Below are positions 10,603 through 21,830 of a DNA stretch of 64,000 nucleotides, one piece after another; within the stretch, counting starts at the first letter, position 1; every line of letters begins with the position of its first letter. The notes beneath the pieces are model-generated. The model was not told the origin of the DNA, did no database searches, and worked only from the letters and a program-made list of their open reading frames with translations. This stretch comes from Opisthorchis felineus (taxonomy: Eukaryota > Platyhelminthes > Trematoda > Opisthorchiida > Opisthorchiidae): NCBI GenBank assembly GCA_004794785.1, contig SJOL01009557.1, positions 137,949 to 201,948 on the forward strand, read 5' to 3'. Made by a program: the position numbers and the translations under genes.

Positions 10603-13600
10603 CTATACAATGGGTCAGATTAAAAAAAAGAGTGGATCACGTAATTAGAAATCGAAAAACTGTCTGCTAGTATAATGAAGAAAATATTATGAACAACTTG
10701 AGAGTACTTTGAGTGTTGTCTGAACATCATGATCACCGGCAACTGCAACACCATAGATTTGACAGTCGGTAAAATGTGTGTCATCTCAGCATTGCATATA
10801 TTGAAGGTACTGGCTGGATCCCGTAAATGCGGAAGGAAATGAAGCAATTTTTCATTTGGGTTCACCACATGCACACGTATGTATCAAGCAAATCCGTCTC
10901 TTTTCATCCCTCTCCTCAAACTTCGATGCTGACACCCAACCTGGAGTCGAGATGTTCCCAGATTGTTCATTGATGTTGAAAATGCTGATAACGTGGGTAT
11001 ACTTGAAGCTGATTGTTCGGAGACACGAAACGGATGCAATACGACCTCCAGTAAAGTGTAGGCAGTTAAGACCCGGCGAGATGAAAACCCACGTATTATC
11101 TTGGCGGATGAACCAACCGAGGAGACTGACGAATTAATCTAGCTGGAAAACTGCATAGACCCTAGTGGACGGATAACGCACTTCTGAGTCTGAGGCTGCA
11201 GTGTCCACATGAAATCAGCTGATTCGTCATAGGTACAGGATGCCCTTCTGCAGTGGGTTCGATATTACATTCGAAGTAGTCCCACTGTATGTGCTACCTG
11301 GAGCTCTGTAGTAGTTCTGCAGTAGGCCGGCTTGTTTACGAAAGAAATAAACACCCGACAGCAATGTTGGATACACCACAAGCACGCACACGGGCTAATT
11401 AATAGGTTAACAATAAAGTACGAAAGCTAGGAAAACTAAAAGCGGCCACGCCGGTAACTGTCTTTCCCTTGGATGGGGACGCTGCGACGAGACACGTCAA
11501 TGATTAGATGCTATGACCCACCCACACAATTTCCCCTTGCTTTCAAGCAGTCCAACTTTCCACTCTATCAGGAAAGCATCGTAAGTCAACCATGGTACGG
11601 AGTAACAACCCCAAAATTCGGTTGAAGACCCATTGTTTCGCATCAGCGGGAGACAGTACATTTTTTCCACACGTTTCATTTGTTAAGAAATTTATTGAAC
11701 TATTCCGAAGGTTGTAACTCGTTGTGTGTCATCATTGTCACCATAAAAAGTGGCAACACTGTTGACAAGCACTCATTTTATCAGGGTTGTGTTGTGGCAA
11801 ACATAAAAGGAAAGGGATGGGGAACAGTACTTGGCTCCCACAATCAACCCTTCAATAACTGGCTCACAGCTAAGAAAGGTAGGAAGTCTAGCTGGGCAAA
11901 GAGAGCGTCACAGATAGGAAATACTGGAAGACGTGTTGTACCGCGATCAACCAATGCCTTTCAGCACCCCGTTAGTAGAGAACATGACAGACTGAAGTTG
12001 TACGAAAGTTGACCGGTCACACTTTTTGAACGTGCGCTGTGGAAAATTCCGCAACCATTCAACCAGCTCGTAACCCGTAGCCGTTAACCAGCAGTTAATG
12101 CAAGATGAATTCCAACCCAAGAAAGCATAGATGCAGAAGGCTAGGCCATCAAACAGACGGAAAAGGGTGAAAATCGCATCACATTGCAATCAATTCACTG
12201 ATGGACACCAGACGCGCTTTTGGTGACTACACGTTGCTCTGGTTGGAACCCAAAATACAGAGATTGTCTGCCAAAAGTTTGACTGAGTCGCCCTTGAAAG
12301 AGTGGTGGATTTGGGTACGCAGATGCTGCGTTCTGCAAGCAGTGAATGTCAGCGGACATTTTTAAAATACGGTAATCCTCCATAAGGGGATGCCAAGGGG
12401 AGATGGCCCATTTGGCGTCTTTTTGGGGATGATGAGTCCTACCGATGGAGAACTCTGTCCTGAGCTCTCTTCAGGGCAGTCTCCCATGGAAAGGGGGCAA
12501 AATGTGAACAACTGGATAATGCTGTGAACTACGTTGACCACCTCACGTCTGGCGAACTCAAATCAGGAGTACAACGACTGTCAGTGTCAGATCGAACAAA
12601 CTCCTTGTGCTAATGAATTGTGGATAAGAGCATTCCACAGTGAAATAGTAGGTATCTGGAGAAAGGTTATGTACTACTAATGTAATTCCAACTCTCAAAG
12701 ATAGTTACGTGACGTGGAAGGCACTAATGGGAACATAAATTTTTGCTCCAGATCGATCAAATTTAGAGGATAAAAAAGCAAAGTGAAAAGTAGAAACATA
12801 AGGAAGTGATGTTGGGTTCTGTTTTAGTCTTGCGTTAGAAAACGTAATCCAAAAGCGCACTGGCTTTCGCTGCAACAGGTTCTTTCAATAGGGCCAGGAG
12901 AGGATAGCCATTCAGATAGCTTAAGCATCTCATTGACTTTGAAATGTTCTGTTTTTTTTCTAAGGGCTTTGTGCACGTAGTCGTGCCCACTGCATGCAGA
13001 GGTCACGAGTCTAATCCATAAGGCAGTACGGACCACACTGCAGTAGTATATGCTCCACACATGACAGATAATTTGAGATCACTTCCGTGTCATTGGTTAA
13101 CAGAAGCTGGAAAGAACCGTTCCGGTCTTTCCGATTTATGATTCGATCTTGTCTCTCGCCAGACCACTGTTCTGACTGATTTGAAAGTATGAGAGATTGA
13201 CTGGATGTTGCTCGGCGGCAAAATACACTATATAATCAGGCATAAAGTGCATGCCAGACATTCGGGTTGGGCCAGGTCGGTTACTTAAAATAGACGAATA
13301 CCTTGAGGGATTAACCAGCACATCAATAGCAAAGTCTAATAGGGAGGACTAGATAACACAAGCCATAACATAGGCGAAATCTAGTCGAGAAACGGACGAA
13401 TAGTCGGCAAAGCTCAAACGAAGGACTGTCCCAGCGGGCCAATAAGTCAGTCTGTTATGACATTAGGAGGCGCGGCAAATGGCAGAGTGGCACAGATAGA
13501 GTGGCACCCGTAGTTTTTCTATTTAAACCCCTGTTCGGAACCGCATCATACGTGAATATGAATCTATCCGTACATAAATAAAACAAACGGAAACGTAAGA

Positions 13601-13624
13601 AGCAAAAGGAACGTGTGTTCTTAC
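10603..13624 (-). other. GTPBP2-like intron 5
   Basis: A 3.0-kb intron. I see no recognised repeat, RNA or coding exon in it. Confidence 0.7.
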
Positions 13625-14033
13625 CTGATCAGGGCCTAACCAAGCCATGTGGCCGTTGGTCAGCTGACCAGATCGGACGATTCCAAACAACACGGGGTCT
13701 GGAACTCCAGGAACACTAGTGAATACTTCGCAGACCCAGAAACACATGAACCGTGAGTTTCCAGCTTTCAAAATGTCCTTCAACGCCTGCTGGACGCAAT
13801 CAATATACAAGCTTTCCTTAATGCTGGAGTCTGCTGATAATTCATTGGTATTCATGGGCTTCCCCGATTTACACTCATTGTCTCGCTCACTGGGAACTGC
13901 ACCGGATATGGACACGTACTGTGATGAATCAGGAAGGGTAGATTGGCTGAGACGACCGAGGAAATGAATGAGTTTGTCGATTCCTTCGCCGGAAACAGCG
14001 GACACGGGAAAGAACATAGGTTTCAGACGAGTG
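13625..14033 (-). CDS. GTPBP2: GTPBP2-like GTPase, exon 5 (G5, start of domain 2)
   Basis: Begins with the single base that completes split codon 424 (Ser), then 136 codons (425-560), ending phase 0 at donor CAG|GTAAGA. The acceptor is preceded by an alternating CT tract that forms the polypyrimidine run. MFFPVSAVSGEGID carries the G5 motif SAVSG at residues 435-439. A low-complexity, Ser/Asn-rich insertion of about 45 residues follows, longer than in vertebrates, and then FMCFWVCEVFTSVPGV and VLFGIVRSGQLTNGH, the first strands of the EF-Tu-like domain 2 (VDEIYTVPEVGTVVGG region in vertebrates). The phase-2 to phase-1 joint with exon 4 is independent support for the model. Confidence 0.92.
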
Positions 14034-16767
14034 CTAAGGATAGGAATGGCAGAGAGAGAGAGAGCTGTAATGCAGATTTCGGAGGAGCGATAAATTTTAC
14101 AGGGTTGAGAATATGGAAGCTTGACATGTTAAATCCTTTCAAAATCGACGGTTTCCCAAAAGGAGGCCAGCTATCACTCATTAGCTGCAGTAGTATGTTG
14201 ACCGAATTGCTCTGAACTTTGCATTACACTGCAGTTTGCAAAGAGGATCACTTAAACAGGAAGATAACCTGGGGAACAAGTGCAAGCGTTTAGGTATTCT
14301 GCCTATGCTTAAGCACATGACCGATTGGTGGCGTGGTGCCTATGAATCGGGATGGCAATTATCCGAAAACGTGGTTTCTATTCTATTGAAAAGCACAGTG
14401 GAATTCACCGAGTCAGCAGAAGGAACGAATCAGTAAGGGTTACTGAAAACTGGACGAAAATCAACCGAACATGAGCCTGGCCGAGTGCTTGACGTCGCGT
14501 TCGAATTGGTTAGATACACGGATTTACAAAATACGCCTTTCCTGTCGGTGGAAGTGAGATTCTTCGGAAACCAGTACTCGAACTTTCCCCTTAAAAGTAC
14601 CTATTGAGAAAAGTGCTGTTCTTAAGGAGATCAAAACCGTTCATAAGTCCGTCAGATGGATCAGTACAATCATGCGATAGCCGCATAGAAAAAAGCAGCT
14701 CCCTACCTCACCTTGGATTGTTAAGTCATATCTAACCTATAAGTTTGGTTGTACTTACGGATCCAGACATATTGGTTGAACAGCAAGACACCTGAGGATT
14801 AGAATCAAAGGTGAATCTCAATATCCGAGGTCTGTTGCAAGACATCTTCCACATAATGACCCTGTAATTGATCCAGTGGCTACTTTTAGAGTCCTTGATA
14901 TGCCAAAAAGCGCAAGCCCTGCATTGCGAAGGATGTAGCGACACGTCGTTCCAACTCTCCTACATATATTTGCGACTACAAGTATACTGAATAGGATGTC
15001 AGGACGTGATGCTGTTGCTTTACTACTTCCTTGCCTGTCATTCGTACATATCACCTTATTCCATATTTTCATCGTAGTTATCGGTCGGTTTATTGTTGAC
15101 CTCGCTGATCCTATTTTTGATTGATTTTCATTCGCGTATCTTGAATCCAACAGTCACGTGGTTTACTCTGACTGCTCTAACTAGTTAGGCCAAACTTCTC
15201 ATGTGACATGAACTGTTGAGCTTTTGCTAGTCCATCATACCATCTAGTCATTATATGTAAGATAGCAGGAGTAACTGCGGAGATATTATCGACAAATCAA
15301 GGCGCAGGACATTCTGTGTCCTGATGTTGGTTCTTCTCAAACGGGTCCTAAAGAGTCGTTTTTTCACCCTCAAAGTCAAGCTGCTTGATGCCGGAGCGTT
15401 CACTTTCCACGCGTTTTTATCTGTATTGTGTGTGTTAAACGACTGGCGTCCAATAACATAAAGAACATACAATCTGGTCATTTGGACTACATCTATCCCC
15501 TAAGTCGGACCCACTAATGTCGGTCTGTTGATCTCATCAAACGTCCAAGGTTAAAACACTCTTGAACAATGCAACTTAATCAAAGTGACTGAAGAATACA
15601 GGCAGAAGTAAGCAGAGTGTAACTCAGTTGAATGAGACTACATTATGACCGTTAATTTGAACTCAACACGCGGCTGCCTATTCATCCTGTCGGTAAGATG
15701 ATGAATCATTCGCTCTTTCACCACTCCTGACAGACAGAATCCAGCGGTTTACCTATTCGGCAGTCATATGCACTGTGGGACGGCTCATTTCACATAACAC
15801 ATGGTTATACATGGTACTTTACCTGAATAAACTGTCTTGTACATGCCGTGTGAGGATGAAGGCGAACAGGTCCACTTGGACACACCATCATGGTGCAACA
15901 ACTAGAACACCATGACCTATGAAATAAACTGTTTCAGGTCAGCCGGCCAGCACTCATCAACCGGTACCTATCACGCAAAAGCGGTACGCGGAAAACAAAA
16001 TAAAAGAACTGTGCTTGTGACCGAAGTGAAACTCAGTAGTTCTGACGATGCTGGATGTTACATCTGAATAAAGATTAGGTGCCGGATACAGACGAAACGT
16101 TTGAATGCAACCTTGACTGCGACTGCTCTTCAATAGGATTGAAAACTCAGGTGGTATATCAGCTTTTCTGCTTTGCTCCGGTTCTATAACAACTATACGC
16201 CGAGAAGATGCAACAACGATTGAACGTGGAAGTGAGAGCTAATTATATTGCTGATCAGCGGCCTGAGGTCAAACGGTAAAGTGTCCAACCACTGGTCGGA
16301 AGGTCTCGGGTTCGAAACTCTGCTTCCTGAGATGCGCACCGTTGACGATTCCTCACAAAGATGAATAGCTGTACAGTGTTTCCCAGCTTCTCGGCATGGA
16401 TTGGCTTCACTGACAGGATAAAATCTCTATTGAACAGTCGAACGACTTGACCAAACTTCTTTGCCGGATGTATATGAAAAATATCTTTAAGGGATTTGGT
16501 ATGGGCAGACAGAGCAGAGGGTATAAATTTACTGAAAATAAAGTGCGAAATACGGTAAAACCTGAGACAGATGATTAGCTTCCGCTAGCAATGGTGGAGA
16601 TGTGTGTACTTCAGCGAATATCACAGTGATGTAAAGTTTAACTAAGAACGAAACAACTACGAAACCTAGTGAGAATATGAAGAATTGTTCAGTTCTAGTC
16701 ATCAGATTCCGATCGTCGTTCACAACTCTTACCGGGGATGTTTTCACCAAACCTGGCCTAGACTCAC
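14034..16767 (-). other. GTPBP2-like intron 4
   Basis: A 2.7-kb intron. Next to exon 5 it has an alternating purine run on the plus strand (CT tract on the gene strand, about 14048-14063) that serves as the pyrimidine tract of the 3' splice site. It also carries a family 2 SINE at about 16262-16440. Nothing else is recognised. Confidence 0.75.
16262..16440 (+). repeat. SINE family 2 copy
   Basis: Head with GGTCTCGGGTTCGAAACTC (B box), then the family tail GCGCACCGTTGACGATTCC, CAGCTGTACAGTG and TTCTCGGCATGGATTGGCTTC. It is the clearest relative of the 6835-7030 copy and has the same orientation. Confidence 0.65.
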
Positions 16768-17105
16768 CTAGCTGTACGTTTCTCTTCAAATAATGATATC
16801 GTATCCAATCTAAGTTGATTGAATTTTATTGCCACTTGACGACACACAGCAGCGACTTGCCGATTCCGCTCTGAAACGCTCACGATCTGATCAATTTTGG
16901 AGACGACCACGGCAACAGGCAAGCCTAGAGTGAAAGCCAGCTGAGCATGTTCGAGTCCAATAGCTGTGAGACCCGTGACAGCAGAAACGACGAGAAGGAC
17001 GCCGACCGGCTGTGCACGAGCAAGACCAGCCAAAGTGGTGCGTTGATATTTTGAATGGCCAGCTGAATCCAACAGCGTGACTAGTTGATAGGAATTGCGG
17101 ACTAA
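16768..17105 (-). CDS. GTPBP2: GTPBP2-like GTPase, exon 4 (G3 and G4 motifs)
   Basis: Encodes residues 312-424. The exon starts after acceptor aacaacag in phase 0 and ends with two bases of codon 424 at donor AG|GTGAGT. It contains the G3 motif DSAGH at residues 324-328 (DLAGH in vertebrates) in the context LVTLLDSAGHSKYQRTT, and the G4 motif SKID at 380-383, which follows a hydrophobic strand and sets guanine specificity. The family's EHAQLAFTLGLPV block (EHLGLALAL in vertebrates) lies between them. After G4 the exon runs into a helical stretch that aligns with the vertebrate VRQLERVLK region. G1, G3 and G4 all look intact, so the protein is probably an active GTPase. Confidence 0.94.
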
Positions 17106-19124
17106 CTGTTGTTCAAATAGGGGAGGGGTTGCATGCGATGCAACGATGTAGTGTCAAAGAGGCATCAAGCGAATAAGTAACGATACTTATGCTCACATAA
17201 TTAGGAAAAGAACCGCCCATGAAATGCTTCAACCAAGTAGCTTTATTCGGGACTACATTCTTTACCACAAAACTTCGTGGTGTATTGACCTCATCAGCGG
17301 CTCTTAAACATTTATGAAAAGTTTTAATTTCGGGGAGATTATGTCAAAAAGATAATGGTGCTCAACTCTTGTTTATAATGATTAGGAGAGATTGAAATAA
17401 ACGTTTGCCATTGAGGGTCATTTCGGGCGAACACGAATAATATCGGCATCCAAAGGAGTTTCTGTTCTACAATCGATCACAAGAGATTTGTGAGATGACT
17501 GATCAGTGGACTGTTGTCATCAACTAGTTCCCTATTGTTCCTACTCTATTCAGCGTCTACCATAAACGGTTCCCGAGATGGCTCAGTGGTTAAGGAGCCA
17601 TCTTACTGACTGGAATGTCCGTAGTTCGAATCCAACCTCTGCGTCTCGACTGCTTCTGTCTAGATTTGGGTGACCTGGCAGTATCTCAGTCCTCCTGCTT
17701 CCTTCGGGTGGCGTAGCAGCTAAGCATCGAGAGGGTGTTACGGCTGAAAGCTTATTATTTACTTTTTTTTGCCCTTAGCATCACCATCAGTGACAGCAGC
17801 ACTGGTACTTCACTGTAATTGTTCACGTCTCGTGTGTTCTGTTAGTGCGTCAGCTATTGCTGCACTGACTAAAAAGTGACCAAAATGTTCATTAGCGTTT
17901 GAACCAGCTTTCCGTATAGTCTAGTTTTTGCTATTGGTGATCCCGCATTTGCGCATTTGTGTCTGTGCAACTAGTGTGCGTGCTAATGCCCTGGCAGGAT
18001 CGGCAGTCGTTTTCCAGATGCTTTGATGAGTCAAGTTGATAAACATGCTCCTCAGAATTACTGGAGACGTGAAAATAATGAGTCGCAACTGCCGATGTGT
18101 GGAACCTTACTCCATACAATTGTCTCGGAATCAACCTGTCACCTCAGCCTGTAATCTTGCTTTTTCGATAGTGTACAAGTAAGTGTAATTAATACGAACG
18201 TCTGATAATCATGAGGACGGCTATAGGGAATACCAGTGGGACGCGACGACAGAAAAGGGTAAAACTGTGTGTGGTAATAGAGCTACTCCAAGGAAAATAA
18301 TTGCAGCGGAAGCGTTGAATAAGTACGCCGCTGGGAAGAGTTATGGACCATATGTTTCAGAAGCTTCAGTTGCCAAAACGATTCCCGCCAGGTTCTAGAT
18401 TAGTTTTCACTAAATTTATCCGGACTCGTGGATCAGCCGCAGTGCAGTGCGGATGTATCATACGAAGATTAGAACATCATTAAATTAGTCGAGACAACCG
18501 AACGAACTACGTGACGGGGACGGAGAGCAGTGTGGAGATGTGTGGTTAACGTAGGTGATACGGGAAGATTGAAAAAATCCACTGACAGCCTAAGACTTAT
18601 AATGGAACTGCGGTGCAACCATCGCGCTGCACATTGCTTGAAGAACGTCACAAACGAGAGGTTAACTCAAAGCTTGTCTGAATTTCCCACTACCAATTTA
18701 GTAAGCAAGTCAGTATTTCATTCTTGTATGAATTGAAATCCAAATGAAACCCCCTAATCCTCAGAGAAAATTCCCAAACGACCCTGGTGCTGAAGGCAAC
18801 TGAAATGTTTCTTCGTACAATGGAGGAGCGTAGCGTCAAAAAATGTGAAAGTCATTCCGTAAGGCCTATGGTCTATGAAGAAAGCATGGTGTCAGTGGAC
18901 ATCCAGACGGTCTAGAAACCGGTATAGGACATTGAGAAGGGTGCGGAGAGCGGCTGACATACCTAAGGTAAACTAGCTTAATCACTGGTCCAAAAATTAG
19001 GTATGAAAAACCAACGTCAATGGATCGATAAGACAAAACGAAATGGTAAACGAAAGTCTTAGAAGTAACAAAATCAGCATCAGAAAAGAAGATATGCAAG
19101 TCCCTTCGTCACAACGAAACTGAC
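17106..19124 (-). other. GTPBP2-like intron 3
   Basis: A 2.0-kb intron with a forward family 1 SINE at about 17572-17755. The remainder is unassigned. Confidence 0.75.
17572..17755 (+). repeat. SINE family 1 copy, forward, with clear tRNA-like head
   Basis: Starts CGAGATGGCTCAGTGGTTAAG, an A-box-like start as in tRNA genes, followed about 35 bases later by AGTTCGAATCC (B box). The SINE body then reads CTGTCTAGATTTGGGTGACC and CTTCCTTCGGGTGGC. The same body occurs in reverse near 7.3, 25.8, 30.3, 36.8 and 40.0 kb. It is not a working tRNA gene, because the acceptor arm pairing and 3' half do not fit a cloverleaf. Confidence 0.8.
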
Positions 19125-19376
19125 CTCATCCACTGAGCAACGCGTCAACAGTCCATCTGTTCGGGTGTAGTTGGTTACATTTCCAGCGACATCAAAGCCT
19201 AGCAGTTCACTGCTCAGGCTGCTAGTTCTACCCGTTTGGACCTCGTGCAAATGTCGAAACAAATTCAAACGAGCGCGTCCCCTTGCATTATCCAGTTCGC
19301 CGTCGGTCAAAACACCGATCAGGGTGGATTTACCGGCGTCCATCCCACCCAGTACAGCGATGCACAAGCTAGGGTG
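19125..19376 (-). CDS. GTPBP2: GTPBP2-like GTPase, exon 3 (P-loop)
   Basis: Encodes residues 228-311 (84 codons, phase 0 at both ends), from acceptor ttgttgtag to donor GAG|GTCAGT. It carries the G1/P-loop GGMDAGKST at residues 237-245, which fits GxxxxGK[ST] for binding the GTP phosphates. The GTPBP2 switch I block follows: [20 protein letters not shown], then GRTSS and LLGFD. This is the most conserved part of the gene. The P-loop has Gly-Met where vertebrates have Gly-Asn-Val, a conservative change. It is separated from exon 2 by a 13.6-kb intron and from exon 4 by a 2-kb intron. Confidence 0.95.
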
Positions 19377-20915
19377 CTACAACAAGCGAAGAGGAGATGG
19401 AAAGTAAATAGAATATACAAAGAAAGCACGAATATGTGAAGCAATTCAACGAGGTGAGATAGCTTGACCATGCCAGCATCGCGATGCTGACACTGAGGAT
19501 GAGATAACTCAATGGATGTGGATTGCAGGCGAGTTTGGCGAGAAGACTGGACGAGATAAGGGTGTTGAACAAGTCAGTGTGATGTCACTATACTTAGCGT
19601 GAGAGAATTACTGTGCCTGAGCATTCCTAACATGCAGTATCAATTAACTATCAATCTAAAATAACTCAGACGAGAGTGGAATGAAAATAACCCTTTATGT
19701 CTGCGTAGAATAAGAAACATGGATGGAGAATGTAGGAACATCATCATCATGGACAGCATAACATCAGTGTTCAAAACTGATACTTTGCTGCAGCAAATGT
19801 AAAAACGTTCGTGAGGAAAACATCAAACGGAGCAAGAAACTCCACGCCATCACAAAACACCACGCTAACCTGATCTCGGCTTCACTGACTGGACTTATCA
19901 GGTGGAATGTTGAGGGGTCTTTCTCTCTCCCTAAAAATCGACTTAGATGAGCCAAGCAGCTGGAGATACCGCTGGTGGAAGACCAACAAAGGATTGTTAC
20001 TTTGGTCCCGAAACAAGTGAATAAGACACATTTACAATACAAACTGAAAGTAGCTGAACTCTAGGGCCTGCTTTATGCTGTATGAAGGATATGCACCGAG
20101 AGGGCTCCAATGGCGCAACTATTCGGTTTTGTCATTGTCTCACTGCGATCCTTAAAAAAGCCTTAACAACAACGGGGATCGGTTGTCGCATCAAGGTGAG
20201 GAGGAAAATTAGAAAAAAAAAATAAAAGGCTGGAAGGAAAGAAACATGGAAATATTTCACAAAGTTTTCCACAATTACGCGCCCGTCAGGTTCTGGTTGT
20301 TGGGAATATCACTTCCTGGACAAGAGTATGGATGAACCTCTGACGATCGGTGTCACGTCCCGTGCATTTCTAATTCCGTGGTTCACGGAAAAACCGTGAA
20401 CCCGTGGTTCCGATCTCATACAAGGCTCTGTATCACAAGATTTTACAATGGGCTGGTTTGAGGCACTGGCCTTGACTTTATTCCAAAGGCTTTGCACGTG
20501 GGAACAGGTCCATGAATCACCCTCACAAAAGATTGTAAACATTAGCGCGTCGGTGTACACGGATACCAAGGTCAAAAACGGACCTACTGACTATTCTTAG
20601 CAGCAATTCAGTCACTTTCCAAAGTGTATTCAGACATTTGGGACCGCGGATGTTTTGGTCTCTGACACTTCGGTCGATGGAATTTCTGTTGCTGAAACTC
20701 CTGATGCAACCAGCGACGTTCCGGGCCTAAGCACACTAACTGCTTACACACTGATAATATCAGGATAAACACTACTCTATTGCATACTTCACAATAAGGC
20801 CTTAAAATTTTAGGAAATAGAGGCAGACAGAACGACCAGGAGATCGGATAAGATACATCTAATGGGCACCAGGAAGGGAGAAATCAGAAGTGGGCTATCC
20901 AGAGTTTCTACCGAC

Positions 20916-21625
20916 CTTATGAGCAGTAATGAAACAAACCTCGGTGTCTTGAATATCTTCCCAGCTGAAATGTAAGGCGGCCTTTGTTCGGTTGAATATC
21001 ATAAACCAGAGATCCATATGAATTTGGCTGAGTTTCCCACCAACACTAACTTTATTTGCAAAAGGGCATTTATCACATCTTCGCTTCTTGTTTATCGCCC
21101 AGTTGCCGTTTAACCCATACAACATGTAAGCATTCGGTAGCCAATCAGGTAGACGAATGATGGTTTCTGCGTTTGAAAACAAAGTTATTGACCTTGTCTG
21201 GGTAACGGTTGGTCGTTTAGAGGTGCCATAAACGAAGAAGGATTGATATATGGAAACAAACTAACTGTCATAAGTCTCCTGCATTCAGTTATGTTTCTTT
21301 CTACAGTTTCCCTTACATCGACCCATTGTTCTGACCATGCGTTTAATGGAAACGCCGCCGCCAATGTATCCATATCAGGTTGACACACGGTTAACTTTCA
21401 GCTAAACGCATGAGTTGAAAAGACCCCACATTATCAACCACAGATTACCATTTTTTCTTTCACAATAATACGGTACTTTCTCGCCGAAAAACTGATCGCC
21501 TTTGATCCGGTTGCAGCCAGCCTAACGCAGAATACACAGATGATCGCCCAGTAAAGTCGCGTGGGCCAATCGAAATCATACTCAACGGTGGGCTCAATAC
21601 AGTTTAGTTTCACTTGAGATTTCAT
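20916..21625 (-). other. Exon-like segments of unrecognised identity
   Basis: Three adjacent minus-strand frames look more protein-like than their surroundings. At 21625-21470 a frame starts MKSQVKLNCIEP and includes a hydrophobic stretch (LYWAIICVFCVRLA). At 21394-21266 a frame contains MDTLAAAFPLNAWSEQWVDV, flanked by a possible acceptor and a GTTAGT donor. At 21166-20916 a frame contains LPDWLPNAYMLYGLNGNW, then a CDKCPF pair of Cys and MDLWFMIFNRTK, flanked by ttttcaaacgcag and GTCGGT. I do not recognise any family. The phases of the last two do not join cleanly (0 against 2), which counts against a simple gene. They could be a nested gene, a decayed repeat or chance. Confidence 0.25.
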
Positions 21626-21689
21626 CTTGTAAGTGAGGCCAATCTATGCCGAAAAGTCGGGAAGCACGGTACAGTTGTTTCATCGGCCA

Positions 21690-21830
21690 AGTATGTGAAC
21701 GCCTGTATTGAAACTACTTGCCCTCAGGAATTCCGGGGAATGCAAACTGTTGATGATTCCCAGAAAGAATATAACAGCTGCACAGTGCTAATAGGCTTCA
21801 CCTAGAGGACGAAACCTCAATTGGAAATTT
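21690..21830 (+). repeat. SINE family 2 copy, degraded
   Basis: Keeps the tail block CAAACTGTTGATGATTCCCAG, then AACAGCTGCACAGTGCT and GGCTTCACCTAGAGGACGAAA. The head is worn and the B box is not recognisable. Confidence 0.5.

Noticed and set aside
17572..17660. A tRNA gene (A and B boxes present)
   Set aside because: The sequence continues into a body shared with six other copies, and a cloverleaf with acceptor pairing cannot be formed; it is a SINE head.
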